17,125 nucleotides of DNA from Bryobacterales bacterium (GTDB lineage Bacteria; Acidobacteriota; Terriglobia; Bryobacterales; Bryobacteraceae), in contig JAUZEU010000035.1 of the NCBI GenBank assembly GCA_030838885.1, forward strand, positions 1 through 17,125, read 5' to 3'. Positions 1 to 7,054 of this stretch are shown piece by piece; the first letter of the stretch is position 1; each line of letters opens with the position of its first letter. The notes below the pieces were generated by a model. That model was not told where the DNA came from, made no database searches, and worked only from the letters and a program-made list of their open reading frames with translations. The position numbers and the translations under genes are program-made.

Positions 1-164
1 GGCTGCCCGGGGCCGCAATCAACACAGCATACGGAGAGTCCCCTGCGGGCCAGATCCCGCATAAGGACGACGCCTGTCTGATACGCGCCTGTAATAACTA
101 CAGACGGCCAATAGCGCTGAGCCTTGAGGAGGCCCCCGTCAGCGGCCGTACCGGGTCCGCTCAT
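1..164 (-). CDS. N-terminal fragment of a probable ATP-grasp family protein (runs off the left edge)
   Basis: A minus-strand reading frame opens with ATG at 164-162 and is still open at base 1, giving 54 codons. An in-frame TAG lies directly upstream of the ATG (165-167), so this is the first possible start. GGAG sits nine bases before it. After a polar leader of about 20 residues comes a Rossmann-like beta-alpha-beta unit: VVITGAYQTG, then LMRDLARRGLSV, then VDCGPGQP. Known of the family: ATP-grasp ligases, including carbamoyl-phosphate-synthase-like proteins of sugar and exopolysaccharide loci, often begin with a strand, a GxxxxG-type turn, a helix ending in RRG and a strand ending in VD. 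Inference: this is such a pre-ATP-grasp domain. The gene is divergent from the deacetylase at 263, which fits a cell-envelope or polysaccharide locus. The catalytic part is outside the window, so the family call is provisional; that the frame is coding is more certain. Confidence 0.55.
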   Translation of the reverse strand, partial: MSGPGTAADGGLLKAQRYWPSVVITGAYQTGVVLMRDLARRGLSVCCVDCGPGQ

Positions 165-262
165 CTAAAGGATCTCCGCTTTCCCTCATTCGTTGGCAAC
201 AGGCGCAATTGTACCAACTTGGGCCCGGGACGGTGCACCGACATGCTAACTTTGAATCTTTC

Positions 263-1228
263 ATGTCTTTGGATGTGCTCTTAAAGCGAGCCTTTCACGC
301 CGCGGGTGGGCTTTCCGTAGTGAGGTTCCGCAATGCCGGCAGCAACCGGATTCTGACCTATCACGCGTTCGATCCCCTGAGTCTGGCTGGCCTCGACAGG
401 CAGTGTGAGCATATCCGGCGTTATTACAACCCTGTATCACTGGACGCCGTTGCAGGGTTTGTGCGCGAAGGCGTTTCCGTGCCGCGGAATTCCGTTGCGG
501 TTACGGTGGATGACGGCTATCGTGATTTTTATCTTCATGCGCACCCAATCTTCAAACGGCATGGAATTCCGGTCACTGTTTTCCTGATGACCGGCTTCCT
601 GGATCACCAGGTACGGCCCTGGTGGGATCAACTGAAGTACGCGTTCCTGCACAGCCCTCTGGACAGGGTGGTTGTGCGGACCGGCAGCGAGGCTGAAAAG
701 CACTTTTCGCTGACGGATGAAGCTTCTCGCCGGAATGCAGCGGCCCTGACGGGCGAATTGCTCAAGTCTCTGAGCAATGCTAAGCGGCTCGCCTTCCTGG
801 CCAGGCTGCCCGAATTGCTGCAGGTGGAAATCCCGGACACCCTGCCCTGGGTGCCCATGTCGTGGAACGAAGTCCGGGAACTGGCATCTCAGGGCGTCGG
901 ATTCGGCGCGCATACCAGGAGCCACCCGATTCTTGCGTCACTGGAAGCCGAGCATGAGATCCGGGACGAAATTGAAGGCTCGCGCGATCGGATCGGGCAG
1001 GAGCTTGGAAGTCCGCCGCTACACTTTTCATATCCGAATGGCCTGGCCGGAGACATCGACGATAGGGTTCGGCGAATCGCAGGAAATGGCGGATTCCGGA
1101 GTGCAGTGAGTGCGATCCCTGGCCTGAACCGGCACATGGAGGACCCTTTCATGCTGAAGCGTCTCAGTATGGATCCTGAATTGCCGATGCCCTACTTCAG
1201 CCGGCAGCTTGCGGGCTTCCGTTTGTGA
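263..1228 (+). CDS. Polysaccharide deacetylase (NodB homology, carbohydrate esterase 4-like)
   Basis: The 321-residue protein carries the three usual NodB motifs. TVDDGY (Asp-Asp about residues 83-84) holds the catalytic and metal-binding aspartates. HTRSH (about 217-221) holds the metal-binding histidines. FSYPNG (about 255-260) is the groove motif seen in the exopolysaccharide-associated subgroup. Such enzymes remove N- or O-acetyl groups from surface polysaccharides or peptidoglycan in a metal-dependent way. I see no clear signal peptide; the N-terminus (MSLDVLLKRAFHAAGG) then RILTYHAF resembles cytoplasmic or peripheral deacetylases of EPS clusters. ATG 263 is chosen because homology begins soon after it. 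A TTG at 209 in the same frame would add 18 unrelated residues. No strong Shine-Dalgarno sequence precedes either start. It is divergent from the probable ATP-grasp gene and convergent with the secreted protein ending at 1275. The substrate cannot be read from sequence. Confidence 0.88.
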   Translation: MSLDVLLKRAFHAAGGLSVVRFRNAGSNRILTYHAFDPLSLAGLDRQCEHIRRYYNPVSLDAVAGFVREGVSVPRNSVAVTVDDGYRDFYLHAHPIFKRHGIPVTVFLMTGFLDHQVRPWWDQLKYAFLHSPLDRVVVRTGSEAEKHFSLTDEASRRNAAALTGELLKSLSNAKRLAFLARLPELLQVEIPDTLPWVPMSWNEVRELASQGVGFGAHTRSHPILASLEAEHEIRDEIEGSRDRIGQELGSPPLHFSYPNGLAGDIDDRVRRIAGNGGFRSAVSAIPGLNRHMEDPFMLKRLSMDPELPMPYFSRQLAGFRL

Positions 1229-1274
1229 GAAACGCGAGCCGCGCCAGCAATAGCGGCGGCCCGCGCTTCCGGCG

Positions 1275-2144
1275 TCAGTACAGAGTTCGCCATCCATAGC
1301 TGTTTGCTGCGTCTTTGGCGCAGACGGAGACGTCGTCTTTCACCCCGGCAGCACCGGCGGTCAGCCAAACTCGTCCCGCCAGGGCGATCGCACAAGCCGT
1401 GCGTGTGGGGAGGTTTGTGACGGCAGGCGAAGACTGCACCCGGAACACCGTGCCGTCGTACCAGAGGCTGTAGAGCGATCCGGCCACGATGTCGCCGGCC
1501 GTCGGGTCGCTGCCATCCCATAGTTTGACCGCCTTAATCCCCAGCCCGTCCGCATTCAGGGTAGTGGCTCCGCCCGCTCCGGCCATATCGGGCATCCAAT
1601 GGAGCAACATCCCGATGGTGTACGCCGACAAACTCGGGCTCATCAGGCAGGTATACGCCGCTGCGGAATTGCTGGCCGATTTGCATAGCAGGGAAGTTCC
1701 TGCCTGCTGCGTTGCGCGGGTCTCCACGGTCGCGCTGTCCACGCTCATTTGCAGGGTCAGAGTGGTTCCGTTGTCGATCAGAGTATTGACGATTCCGGGA
1801 CCAGGCGTCAGATTTTCCGAGCCGCGCGTACCTACCCGAATATTATCTGAGTTCAGCTGAATGCTGGCGCTTCCCTCGACCGACCAGATATTCAAAGCCG
1901 TACAGCCGAATAAGTTGCTCCCGCTGGGTGCGTCGGCCTTGAAGAACAGATCTCCTGACGAACATGTCGCCGGCAGCAACGTGCCGAGCTTCAGCGGGCG
2001 GGTGGAGTCCGCATTGGTGAAATCGACCCGTCTTGTCTGGCTGTGCAGATCGATCTGCGTGCCCGTCTGCGCTTGCCCGGCTGAAGTATAAAACCAGGCA
2101 CAAATTACAATCCCACAAAGTCTTACCGCTTTATTGAATCCCAT
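1275..2144 (-). CDS. Secreted protein with tail-fibre-like motif, function unknown
   Basis: 289 residues, ATG at 2144-2142. Residues 1-25 form a signal peptide (basic start, hydrophobic core, cleavage near GQAQ). The mature part is rich in Thr, Ser, Asn and Gly and predicted beta. Two motifs stand out. At 61-81 there is a CSSGDLFF...GSNLFGC pattern, two cysteines spanning a loop, followed by a W at 87. At 194-235 there is TTLNADGLG...VKLWDG...GDIVAGSLYSLWYDGTVFRV. The second resembles a strand-rich motif of phage tail-fibre and receptor-binding proteins (TLNxxGLGAK...G...AGxxYxxxYDGTxF). The C-terminus reads VSVCAKDAANSYGWRTLY. From memory, proteins of this type are frequent in Acidobacteria and mostly annotated hypothetical. 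It stands alone between a convergent deacetylase and a pseudogene. A surface or extracellular binding role is inference only; I cannot assign a function. Confidence 0.75.
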   Translation of the reverse strand: MGFNKAVRLCGIVICAWFYTSAGQAQTGTQIDLHSQTRRVDFTNADSTRPLKLGTLLPATCSSGDLFFKADAPSGSNLFGCTALNIWSVEGSASIQLNSDNIRVGTRGSENLTPGPGIVNTLIDNGTTLTLQMSVDSATVETRATQQAGTSLLCKSASNSAAAYTCLMSPSLSAYTIGMLLHWMPDMAGAGGATTLNADGLGIKAVKLWDGSDPTAGDIVAGSLYSLWYDGTVFRVQSSPAVTNLPTRTACAIALAGRVWLTAGAAGVKDDVSVCAKDAANSYGWRTLY

Positions 2145-2217
2145 GTCATTCTCGTAGCACTCCGCAGTGCTGAAAACGATATGTCAGGAACGGCAGGTCA
2201 GCGGCACCGTTTTCATT

Positions 2218-2716
2218 CTAAAAGGGTTGATCCGTCTCAAAATTTTCCGCATTCCCTGTGACTGAGAACGTGGCCGGTGCGCCTTTCGGGATTTAGGCAC
2301 CACGCTGAACTGGGAATCCACCATCTCTGTGATGTCGTATTTGAGCACGGCCCCAGGCAAAACCGCTACCTCATTGTCGTCCAGCTGGCAGGTGCTTTTA
2401 AGCCTGGTGGCGAGTTGCGCTGTTTGGTCCTGGCGACCGAAACTTCAATTTACGCTCACCTCTTTGGTTCCGCAGCCCGGCATTGAAGCGGTGAGCTTGT
2501 AAATGCCGGCGGCGAGTTCGGCAAACAGATTACTTCCGGTGCCGCCGGTGAGGGTTGCTCGGCCAGATCCGGTTGCGGGTTTTCCGGCTTGACCGCAGCG
2601 TTAACCAGTGCCGCGTGGGTAGAGTCTGAAACGGTGCCGGCCATATCGCCGCGAAAGGTCTGCGCGAACGCGCTCGAAGTAAGAAACGCTACAAGCGCCA
2701 AACGGCTATGCCACAT
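2218..2716 (-). pseudogene. Decayed N-terminus of an Oar-type TonB-dependent receptor (CarboxypepD_reg-like domain)
   Basis: A good start survives: GGAGGA five bases or so before ATG 2716-2714, then signal peptide MWHSRLALVAFLTSSAFA and QTFRGDMAGTVSDST...ALVNAAVK, the standard opening of acidobacterial Oar-type receptors (compare QTSFGRISGTVTDPGGASIP in the intact receptor near 13700). Near 2576-2578 the frame is lost. The domain continues one frame over as ATGSGRATLTGGTGSNLF and AELAAGIYKLTASMPGCG, and ends at a TGA (2447-2445). The first frame, after stops at 2458-2456 and shortly after, then reads IEVSVARTKQRN, again as expected for the domain. Below 2445 coding-like scraps persist in shifted frames (LDDNEVAVLPGAVLKYDITE; ATFSVTGNAENFETDQPF with stop at 2220-2218). 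No barrel or plug follows. The left boundary is approximate. A sequencing error could explain one shift but not the missing ~1000 residues. Confidence 0.7.
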
Positions 2717-2837
2717 AGATTCCTCCGGTGAATTCAACTACAGGACTTCGGAGATTCGGGAAGCTGCGGCTGGTGTACGAGGAGCTCGGAGGTTAGCGAA
2801 GCGTAGTGGTCAATGTAGGCTCTCAGCCTGCGCGGGA

Positions 2838-3947
2838 TCACGTCAGCGCCAGTTGTAACCGGTCCAGAATTTGTTGGGCGCCGATGCGGTTCCAGGTCTC
2901 GTTTACGGAGAGAAGGAACTGGTCGTTCTGCGGATCGCCGAGAATCAGACCCGCTTTGCGCAGCCGATCCTGAAACGTTCGCGGATCGCCGCGTTTTACC
3001 CGAAGGGAGAAGATATTCGTGCCGTTCGGAATTCGGGATACTTCAACTCGGGTGTCTGCTTGCAGCCCGGTGATCACCTTTTCGGAAGCTGTGACCGCTT
3101 GTGCAAAACGTTCCCCAAACCCATCGAAGTAATAGTCGGCCACTGCTGCGAACGGCCAGACGTGGCTGAGCCCGCCACCGAACATCCGGCGCGTATGAAA
3201 CAGGTTTTCGAGCAGGTTTCGCGGCCCGGCCAATACAGCGCCGCTCGCCGAATTGAAGTATTTGTACATCGAAATATAAACGGTGTCGAAGAGTGCTGCA
3301 TACTCCCGTACGGGCACCCCGCTGTAGGCCGACGCAAGAAACAGACGCGCACCATCCAGATGCATCCCGATCTTCCGCTCGCGCGCCCACGCCGAGATCC
3401 GCTTCATCTCACCGATGTCGAAGGTCTCCCCCGATTTCCGGCGTACCGGCGTTTCGATCTGGATAGCTCCGATTGGCACCGTCACCCGGCCAGACGCGGC
3501 GCGCTCTGCCTCAGCCTCCACCTGCTGCAGATTGAACGTCGCCTGCCCCAGCGCGAGTGGCACCAGATGGAGTCCACTCAATGTTTGGCAGCAGTCGCCG
3601 CAGTCATTGTACAGATGGCATTCCCCCTGCACCAGCACGCGCCGTTTCTCGCCCGCAAACATCCGGACAGCCAGGTGATTCGCGAGCGTGCCGGTGGGCA
3701 GCCATACCGCCATCTCCTTACCCAGCGCCCCCGCAACCTTTTCTTCCAGCCGAGCCACCACCCCGCCCTGCGAGTAACTATCTGGTTTGAGCCCCGCCGA
3801 TTGCTTTTGCAGTGCGGCCGAATAATCTTCCGGCGAAAGACTGAGGCCATCGCCTGTCGCGATAACGCGCTGATCAGCCGTGGCGGCTTTCGCAGCGGGA
3901 AGGAAGCCTGCCAGTGCCGGAGTAGCAAGAAAGTTGCGTCGTCTCAT
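2838..3947 (-). CDS. Threonine-aldolase-like PLP-dependent lyase with Tat-type leader
   Basis: From ATG 3947-3945 the protein is 369 residues and begins MRRRNFLATPALAGFLPAAKA, a twin-arginine leader in canonical position; this decided the start. An upstream in-frame ATG at 4013 would add 22 residues before the arginines, and neither start has a clear Shine-Dalgarno. Family features of fold-type I beta-eliminating lyases/threonine aldolases are visible: PTGTLANHLA (85-94), the HLDGAR motif (196-201) whose Asp pairs with the PLP pyridine nitrogen, and MYKYFNSASGAVLAG with the presumed Schiff-base lysine at about 229. Known family reaction: cleavage of L-threonine or related beta-hydroxy amino acids to glycine and an aldehyde. 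A lysine followed by YFNSASG rather than KGLxAPxG suggests a side branch, so the substrate is uncertain. It lies downstream of the VOC gene with a 117-base gap and could be the tail of that operon or separately transcribed. Confidence 0.8.
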   Translation of the reverse strand: MRRRNFLATPALAGFLPAAKAATADQRVIATGDGLSLSPEDYSAALQKQSAGLKPDSYSQGGVVARLEEKVAGALGKEMAVWLPTGTLANHLAVRMFAGEKRRVLVQGECHLYNDCGDCCQTLSGLHLVPLALGQATFNLQQVEAEAERAASGRVTVPIGAIQIETPVRRKSGETFDIGEMKRISAWARERKIGMHLDGARLFLASAYSGVPVREYAALFDTVYISMYKYFNSASGAVLAGPRNLLENLFHTRRMFGGGLSHVWPFAAVADYYFDGFGERFAQAVTASEKVITGLQADTRVEVSRIPNGTNIFSLRVKRGDPRTFQDRLRKAGLILGDPQNDQFLLSVNETWNRIGAQQILDRLQLALT

Positions 3948-4064
3948 AGGGCCAGTATCATCATCCCAGTTCTTCTGCCGGAGCCCACGTCGCAGCATAA
4001 CGGATTTTGACATTTATCGGCCGTTGTGAGTCGCCGGTGACATCAAGCCCCCAAGCCGCTGCTT

Positions 4065-4430
4065 TTAACCGGCGCTGGTGTCGGCCTGCATAATCCCGAA
4101 GATGTTGCCCTCGGGATCATGGAAGTAAGCGAGCCATCCCACTCCCGGGACTGCCATTTTGGGCAGTGCAATCTTGCCGCCGTTCGCAACTACAGCTTCC
4201 AGCGCATTGTCGACCGAATCTACGCTGATCGTATTCGCCATCGGCTGCTGCGGGTGATGACGCCGCATGAAGCCGCCGTCAATTCCGGGCCCGCCTTCTC
4301 CGGTTCTCGTCAGCCAGTACTCCATCGGACCCGGCGCTTTTACAGTTACCCAGTTGAAGACTTTGTTGTAAAACCCGGAGAGACTCTCAGGATCGTTGGA
4401 GGGGATTTCAAAGTGGATGACGCGTGACAT
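4065..4430 (-). CDS. VOC (glyoxalase/bleomycin-resistance fold) family protein
   Basis: 121 residues, ATG 4430-4428, with GGTG eight bases upstream. A GTG at 4448 in the same frame is possible but would start in the previous stop region. The two betaalphabetabetabeta halves are seen at about 2-54 (VIHFEIPSNDPESLSGFYNKVFNW) and 65-117 (NTISVDSVDNALEAVVANGG then WLAYFHDPEGNIFGIMQ). Possible metal ligands are His6/Glu8 and the Glu in DPEGN (107). Members bind or transform small molecules with a divalent metal, but this PredA-like small subgroup has no single known reaction. The start lies 14 bases after the stop of the MutS-like gene, so the two are very likely cotranscribed and possibly translationally coupled. 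The fold assignment is firm, the substrate unknown. Confidence 0.85.
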   Translation of the reverse strand: MSRVIHFEIPSNDPESLSGFYNKVFNWVTVKAPGPMEYWLTRTGEGGPGIDGGFMRRHHPQQPMANTISVDSVDNALEAVVANGGKIALPKMAVPGVGWLAYFHDPEGNIFGIMQADTSAG

Positions 4431-4444
4431 TTTCAAGCACCATA

Positions 4445-6235
4445 TCACACCCTGAGACCAACAGCACGCATCAGATCGAGCGCGTTACTGCGTGTCACGA
4501 CACCGGGCCGCATCCGATAATCGAACACGAGGCGGCCATCTTCAAGCCGGTCTTCGAAATGCACGTTAACAGCAAGAGGCGCAAGCTCATCCGCCACGCG
4601 CGCCAGCGAAAGATCATGCGTGGTGGCAAGGCCAATGGCGCCCCTTTCCAACAGCCCATTCAGCAGACCTTCTGCCCCAATCGCCCTGTCATGAGAGTTG
4701 GTACCGTGCAGCAGTTCGTCCAGCAGGAACAGTGCGGGCGGGGGCAGTTCCAGGATCTGCTTGAGACGCAGAATCTCAGCCATGAAACGGGAGTGACCCT
4801 CCTCCAGCGAATCCATCGTCCGAATAGAAGCGCCCACTGAGAGATGCGAAATTACAAGCCGTTTGGCCCGCACCGGCGCACCGGCCAGCGCAAGCACCGC
4901 GTTGATGCCCACTGCACGGAGCAGAGTGCTCTTGCCGGACATGTTGGACCCGCTGACCACCATCAGCCGAAGCGGGTCTGCCAGGGCCACACTGTTGCGA
5001 ACACACTTACTCTCGGCCAGCAGCGGATGGCCTAGCTCCTCGCCATGGAAGATCCGCTCTTCCGCGAATTCGGGGTACGGGTCGGCGGGATGCTCCCAGG
5101 CGTAATTGGCAAAGCATGACAGGGCCTCGATCTCACTCACCGCATCCAGCCACTCCTTCACGTGGGGGCCGTGCTGAGAGCGCCAGTTCTCCACAGCCAT
5201 CGCGATCTGCGTGCCCCAGAGCAGCGGCGGCCCGAACATCCGCACGAACACGTTATCGCGCGAGTCGAGCAGTTCCATCCAGCGGCGCAGGCGCGCGATT
5301 CGGGCTGACGCCGACTTGCCACCGATCCGGATCGCTGCCCGCAACGCCGCGAGTTTCGGAGACTGGAAGGATTGCCGCTCCAGCGTTGCGAGGATGCGGG
5401 AAAGCAGATCCAGATCCCGGGAAGGTTCGTGGATGGAGTACAACACAGCCAGCACGCGGTTGCGCAGAAACAGCGCGAACGGACCTTCTGCAAAACCCAC
5501 TGCCAGCACGCCGATCCGAGCGCCGATCCCTACAAACGAAGTTGCGAACAACCATCCGAGCATCCCCGCCTGGATGACTGAAAACACCAGGGCCAGCAAC
5601 CGCATCCACGCAGGAAACGGCTGGGCGGGGGCACTGGCCCACTCAATCAAATGTTCCGGATTCACGCCCGAACGGTAATCGTCCCCCAGCACCGCGAGTT
5701 CTTCACGAAGATCCAGCAGAGGCCGTAATTCTTCCACGGCCTCATGCCGCCGCCGGAGTTCATCCAACGGTGCCGGTGCGCGCAGCCAATCGGCCAGTTT
5801 CGCTTCACCGCCGCGAGTGCGGGCGGTGGAGAGAAGTTCAAACAGGCTGCCTCTGCCGAAGATATCGAGATCGGCCCCGTAAGGATGATGCACATCCAGA
5901 AAGCGTTCGCCGCTTTCTCCGCCGCCCTGCCAGCGATTCTCAATCCGCGCGAGCCCTTGTTCATAGAAACGAATACCGCGGCGAACGAACTCGGCATCGC
6001 GTTCGATTCGCGCCTGGGTCCAGACAAGGGCGAAGAACGCCGCCAGGGGCGCCGTGATCCACCAGAGCGGCAGGTTCCCTTTCCACGCGAACCAGGCCAC
6101 AGCGGCAGCGCCTGCAAACACGAGCAGGCGTACATTGCCCAGGCGCAGCCGTCTGTTTTCCAGGTTTTTTAAACTGCGCTGCCGGTCGGCGAGCCTTGTG
6201 GCGTATGTATCGCGCGGAAGCGCGCTCTGGTCCAT
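4445..6235 (-). CDS. Membrane-anchored MutS-like ATPase
   Basis: 597 residues from ATG 6235-6233; TTG codons at 6238 and 6244 are alternative starts and no strong Shine-Dalgarno decides. The C-terminal third is a MutS-type ABC ATPase: Walker A GSNMSGKST (429-437), LEEGHSRFMAE, Walker B LFLLDELLHGTNSHDR (from 502), and ATTHD (537-541). Upstream is a helical clamp/lever-like region beginning near residue 115. Two hydrophobic hairpins, about 35-73 and 210-258, look like membrane segments. The mismatch-recognition domain of MutS (Phe-x-Glu) is absent and the protein is much shorter than true MutS (about 850). Similar short membrane MutS-family proteins exist in Bacteroidetes and Acidobacteria without a known role. 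It sits 27 bases after the DUF1080 gene and 14 before the VOC gene. Not a mismatch-repair MutS in my reading; ATP-driven remodelling at the membrane is only inference. Confidence 0.85.
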   Translation of the reverse strand: MDQSALPRDTYATRLADRQRSLKNLENRRLRLGNVRLLVFAGAAAVAWFAWKGNLPLWWITAPLAAFFALVWTQARIERDAEFVRRGIRFYEQGLARIENRWQGGGESGERFLDVHHPYGADLDIFGRGSLFELLSTARTRGGEAKLADWLRAPAPLDELRRRHEAVEELRPLLDLREELAVLGDDYRSGVNPEHLIEWASAPAQPFPAWMRLLALVFSVIQAGMLGWLFATSFVGIGARIGVLAVGFAEGPFALFLRNRVLAVLYSIHEPSRDLDLLSRILATLERQSFQSPKLAALRAAIRIGGKSASARIARLRRWMELLDSRDNVFVRMFGPPLLWGTQIAMAVENWRSQHGPHVKEWLDAVSEIEALSCFANYAWEHPADPYPEFAEERIFHGEELGHPLLAESKCVRNSVALADPLRLMVVSGSNMSGKSTLLRAVGINAVLALAGAPVRAKRLVISHLSVGASIRTMDSLEEGHSRFMAEILRLKQILELPPPALFLLDELLHGTNSHDRAIGAEGLLNGLLERGAIGLATTHDLSLARVADELAPLAVNVHFEDRLEDGRLVFDYRMRPGVVTRSNALDLMRAVGLRV

Positions 6236-6262
6236 CAACTGCAAGCTTACCGAACGGTTTTA

Positions 6263-7030
6263 TTACGAGGAGAATTCCTTCAGCCGGAAGTTGCGGTACT
6301 CGACTTTCATCGGTGGTCCCACGTGTACCTGCACGCCGATCAGCCCCTCCATCATCCGGCCAGCCTTGTCATCGTCGATCACTACGCACATCGTGTGGCC
6401 GTTCAGAATGTGGATCAGCACGTTGTCGCGAATGATCAGGTGATACGAATTCCAATCGGGCGTGATGTATGACGCGAGCTCTTTAGCGTCGCCCAGCGAG
6501 GCCAGAATCACAGGCTTTCTGTCGCCCAGGACATGCGTGACCTGACCACGGGTGCCAAGAAACAAACGGCCTTTTTCCTCGTAATTTTGACCCGTGTAAA
6601 CGTTCTTGCCATCGATATCCGCCTGATAGCCGCGCATCGCGAACTTGTTGGACGGCGTTACCGGATCCGGCACCACAATGCTGCGATAGTTAATCCCGCT
6701 GTTGCCGCCGGCCGTCATGCGGTAATCCACCTTGAGCTCAAAGTCTTTCGGCCGGCCACCGCGCCAGATGATGAAAGTGTTGCTCTTCACCACCGTATCC
6801 GGAGTGATCTCACCCACCAGGTTGCCATCTTCGACGTGCCAGTACTTCGGATCACCTTCCCACCCCTCCAGGTTCTTCCCGTTGAACAGCGGGCGAAAAC
6901 CAACTTCATCGCCGGTGATGGCCTCAGGCCGGTCGCTTTGCTTGGGTTGAAATTGCGGAGTCTGCTGCGCGAGCGCAGGCAGGCACGCGCCGCTTAGAAG
7001 CGATGCAATAAACGGTCTTCGGGTGATCAT
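6263..7030 (-). CDS. Exported DUF1080 (3-keto-disaccharide hydrolase-like) protein
   Basis: 255 residues, ATG 7030-7028. The leader MITRRPFIASLLSGACLPALA has RR at 4-5 and an AQ cleavage site at about 21, suitable for Tat or Sec export. The mature protein has the DUF1080 signatures: FRPLFNGKNLEGW (45-57), then YWHVEDGNLVGE, FELKVDYRMTAGGNSGINYR (97-116) and a final IGVQVHVGPPMKVEYRNFRLKE. Members adopt a concanavalin-like beta-sandwich; some characterised ones hydrolyse 3-keto-glycosides, and the family is expanded in Acidobacteria and Planctomycetes that degrade plant or microbial sugars. A periplasmic glycan-related role follows from family knowledge; its substrate is not visible. It is the first gene of a probable minus-strand operon with the MutS-like ATPase and VOC protein, and is divergent from the methyltransferase gene with only 24 bases between starts. 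Confidence 0.88.
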   Translation of the reverse strand: MITRRPFIASLLSGACLPALAQQTPQFQPKQSDRPEAITGDEVGFRPLFNGKNLEGWEGDPKYWHVEDGNLVGEITPDTVVKSNTFIIWRGGRPKDFELKVDYRMTAGGNSGINYRSIVVPDPVTPSNKFAMRGYQADIDGKNVYTGQNYEEKGRLFLGTRGQVTHVLGDRKPVILASLGDAKELASYITPDWNSYHLIIRDNVLIHILNGHTMCVVIDDDKAGRMMEGLIGVQVHVGPPMKVEYRNFRLKEFSS

Positions 7031-7054
7031 GCCTGTCTACGTTATCATTGCGCG

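Noticed and set aside
2871..4010. Long plus-strand open frame of 379 codons opposite the threonine-aldolase-like gene
   Set aside because: The translation is rich in Arg, His and Pro with no domain pattern; the minus-strand frame has clear PLP-enzyme motifs. It is an antisense shadow.
4032..4074. CGCCGGT/ACCGGCG inverted repeat at the end of the VOC gene as a terminator
   Set aside because: No T-run follows in the direction of transcription and one arm lies inside the coding end; seven-base GC repeats are common in this composition.
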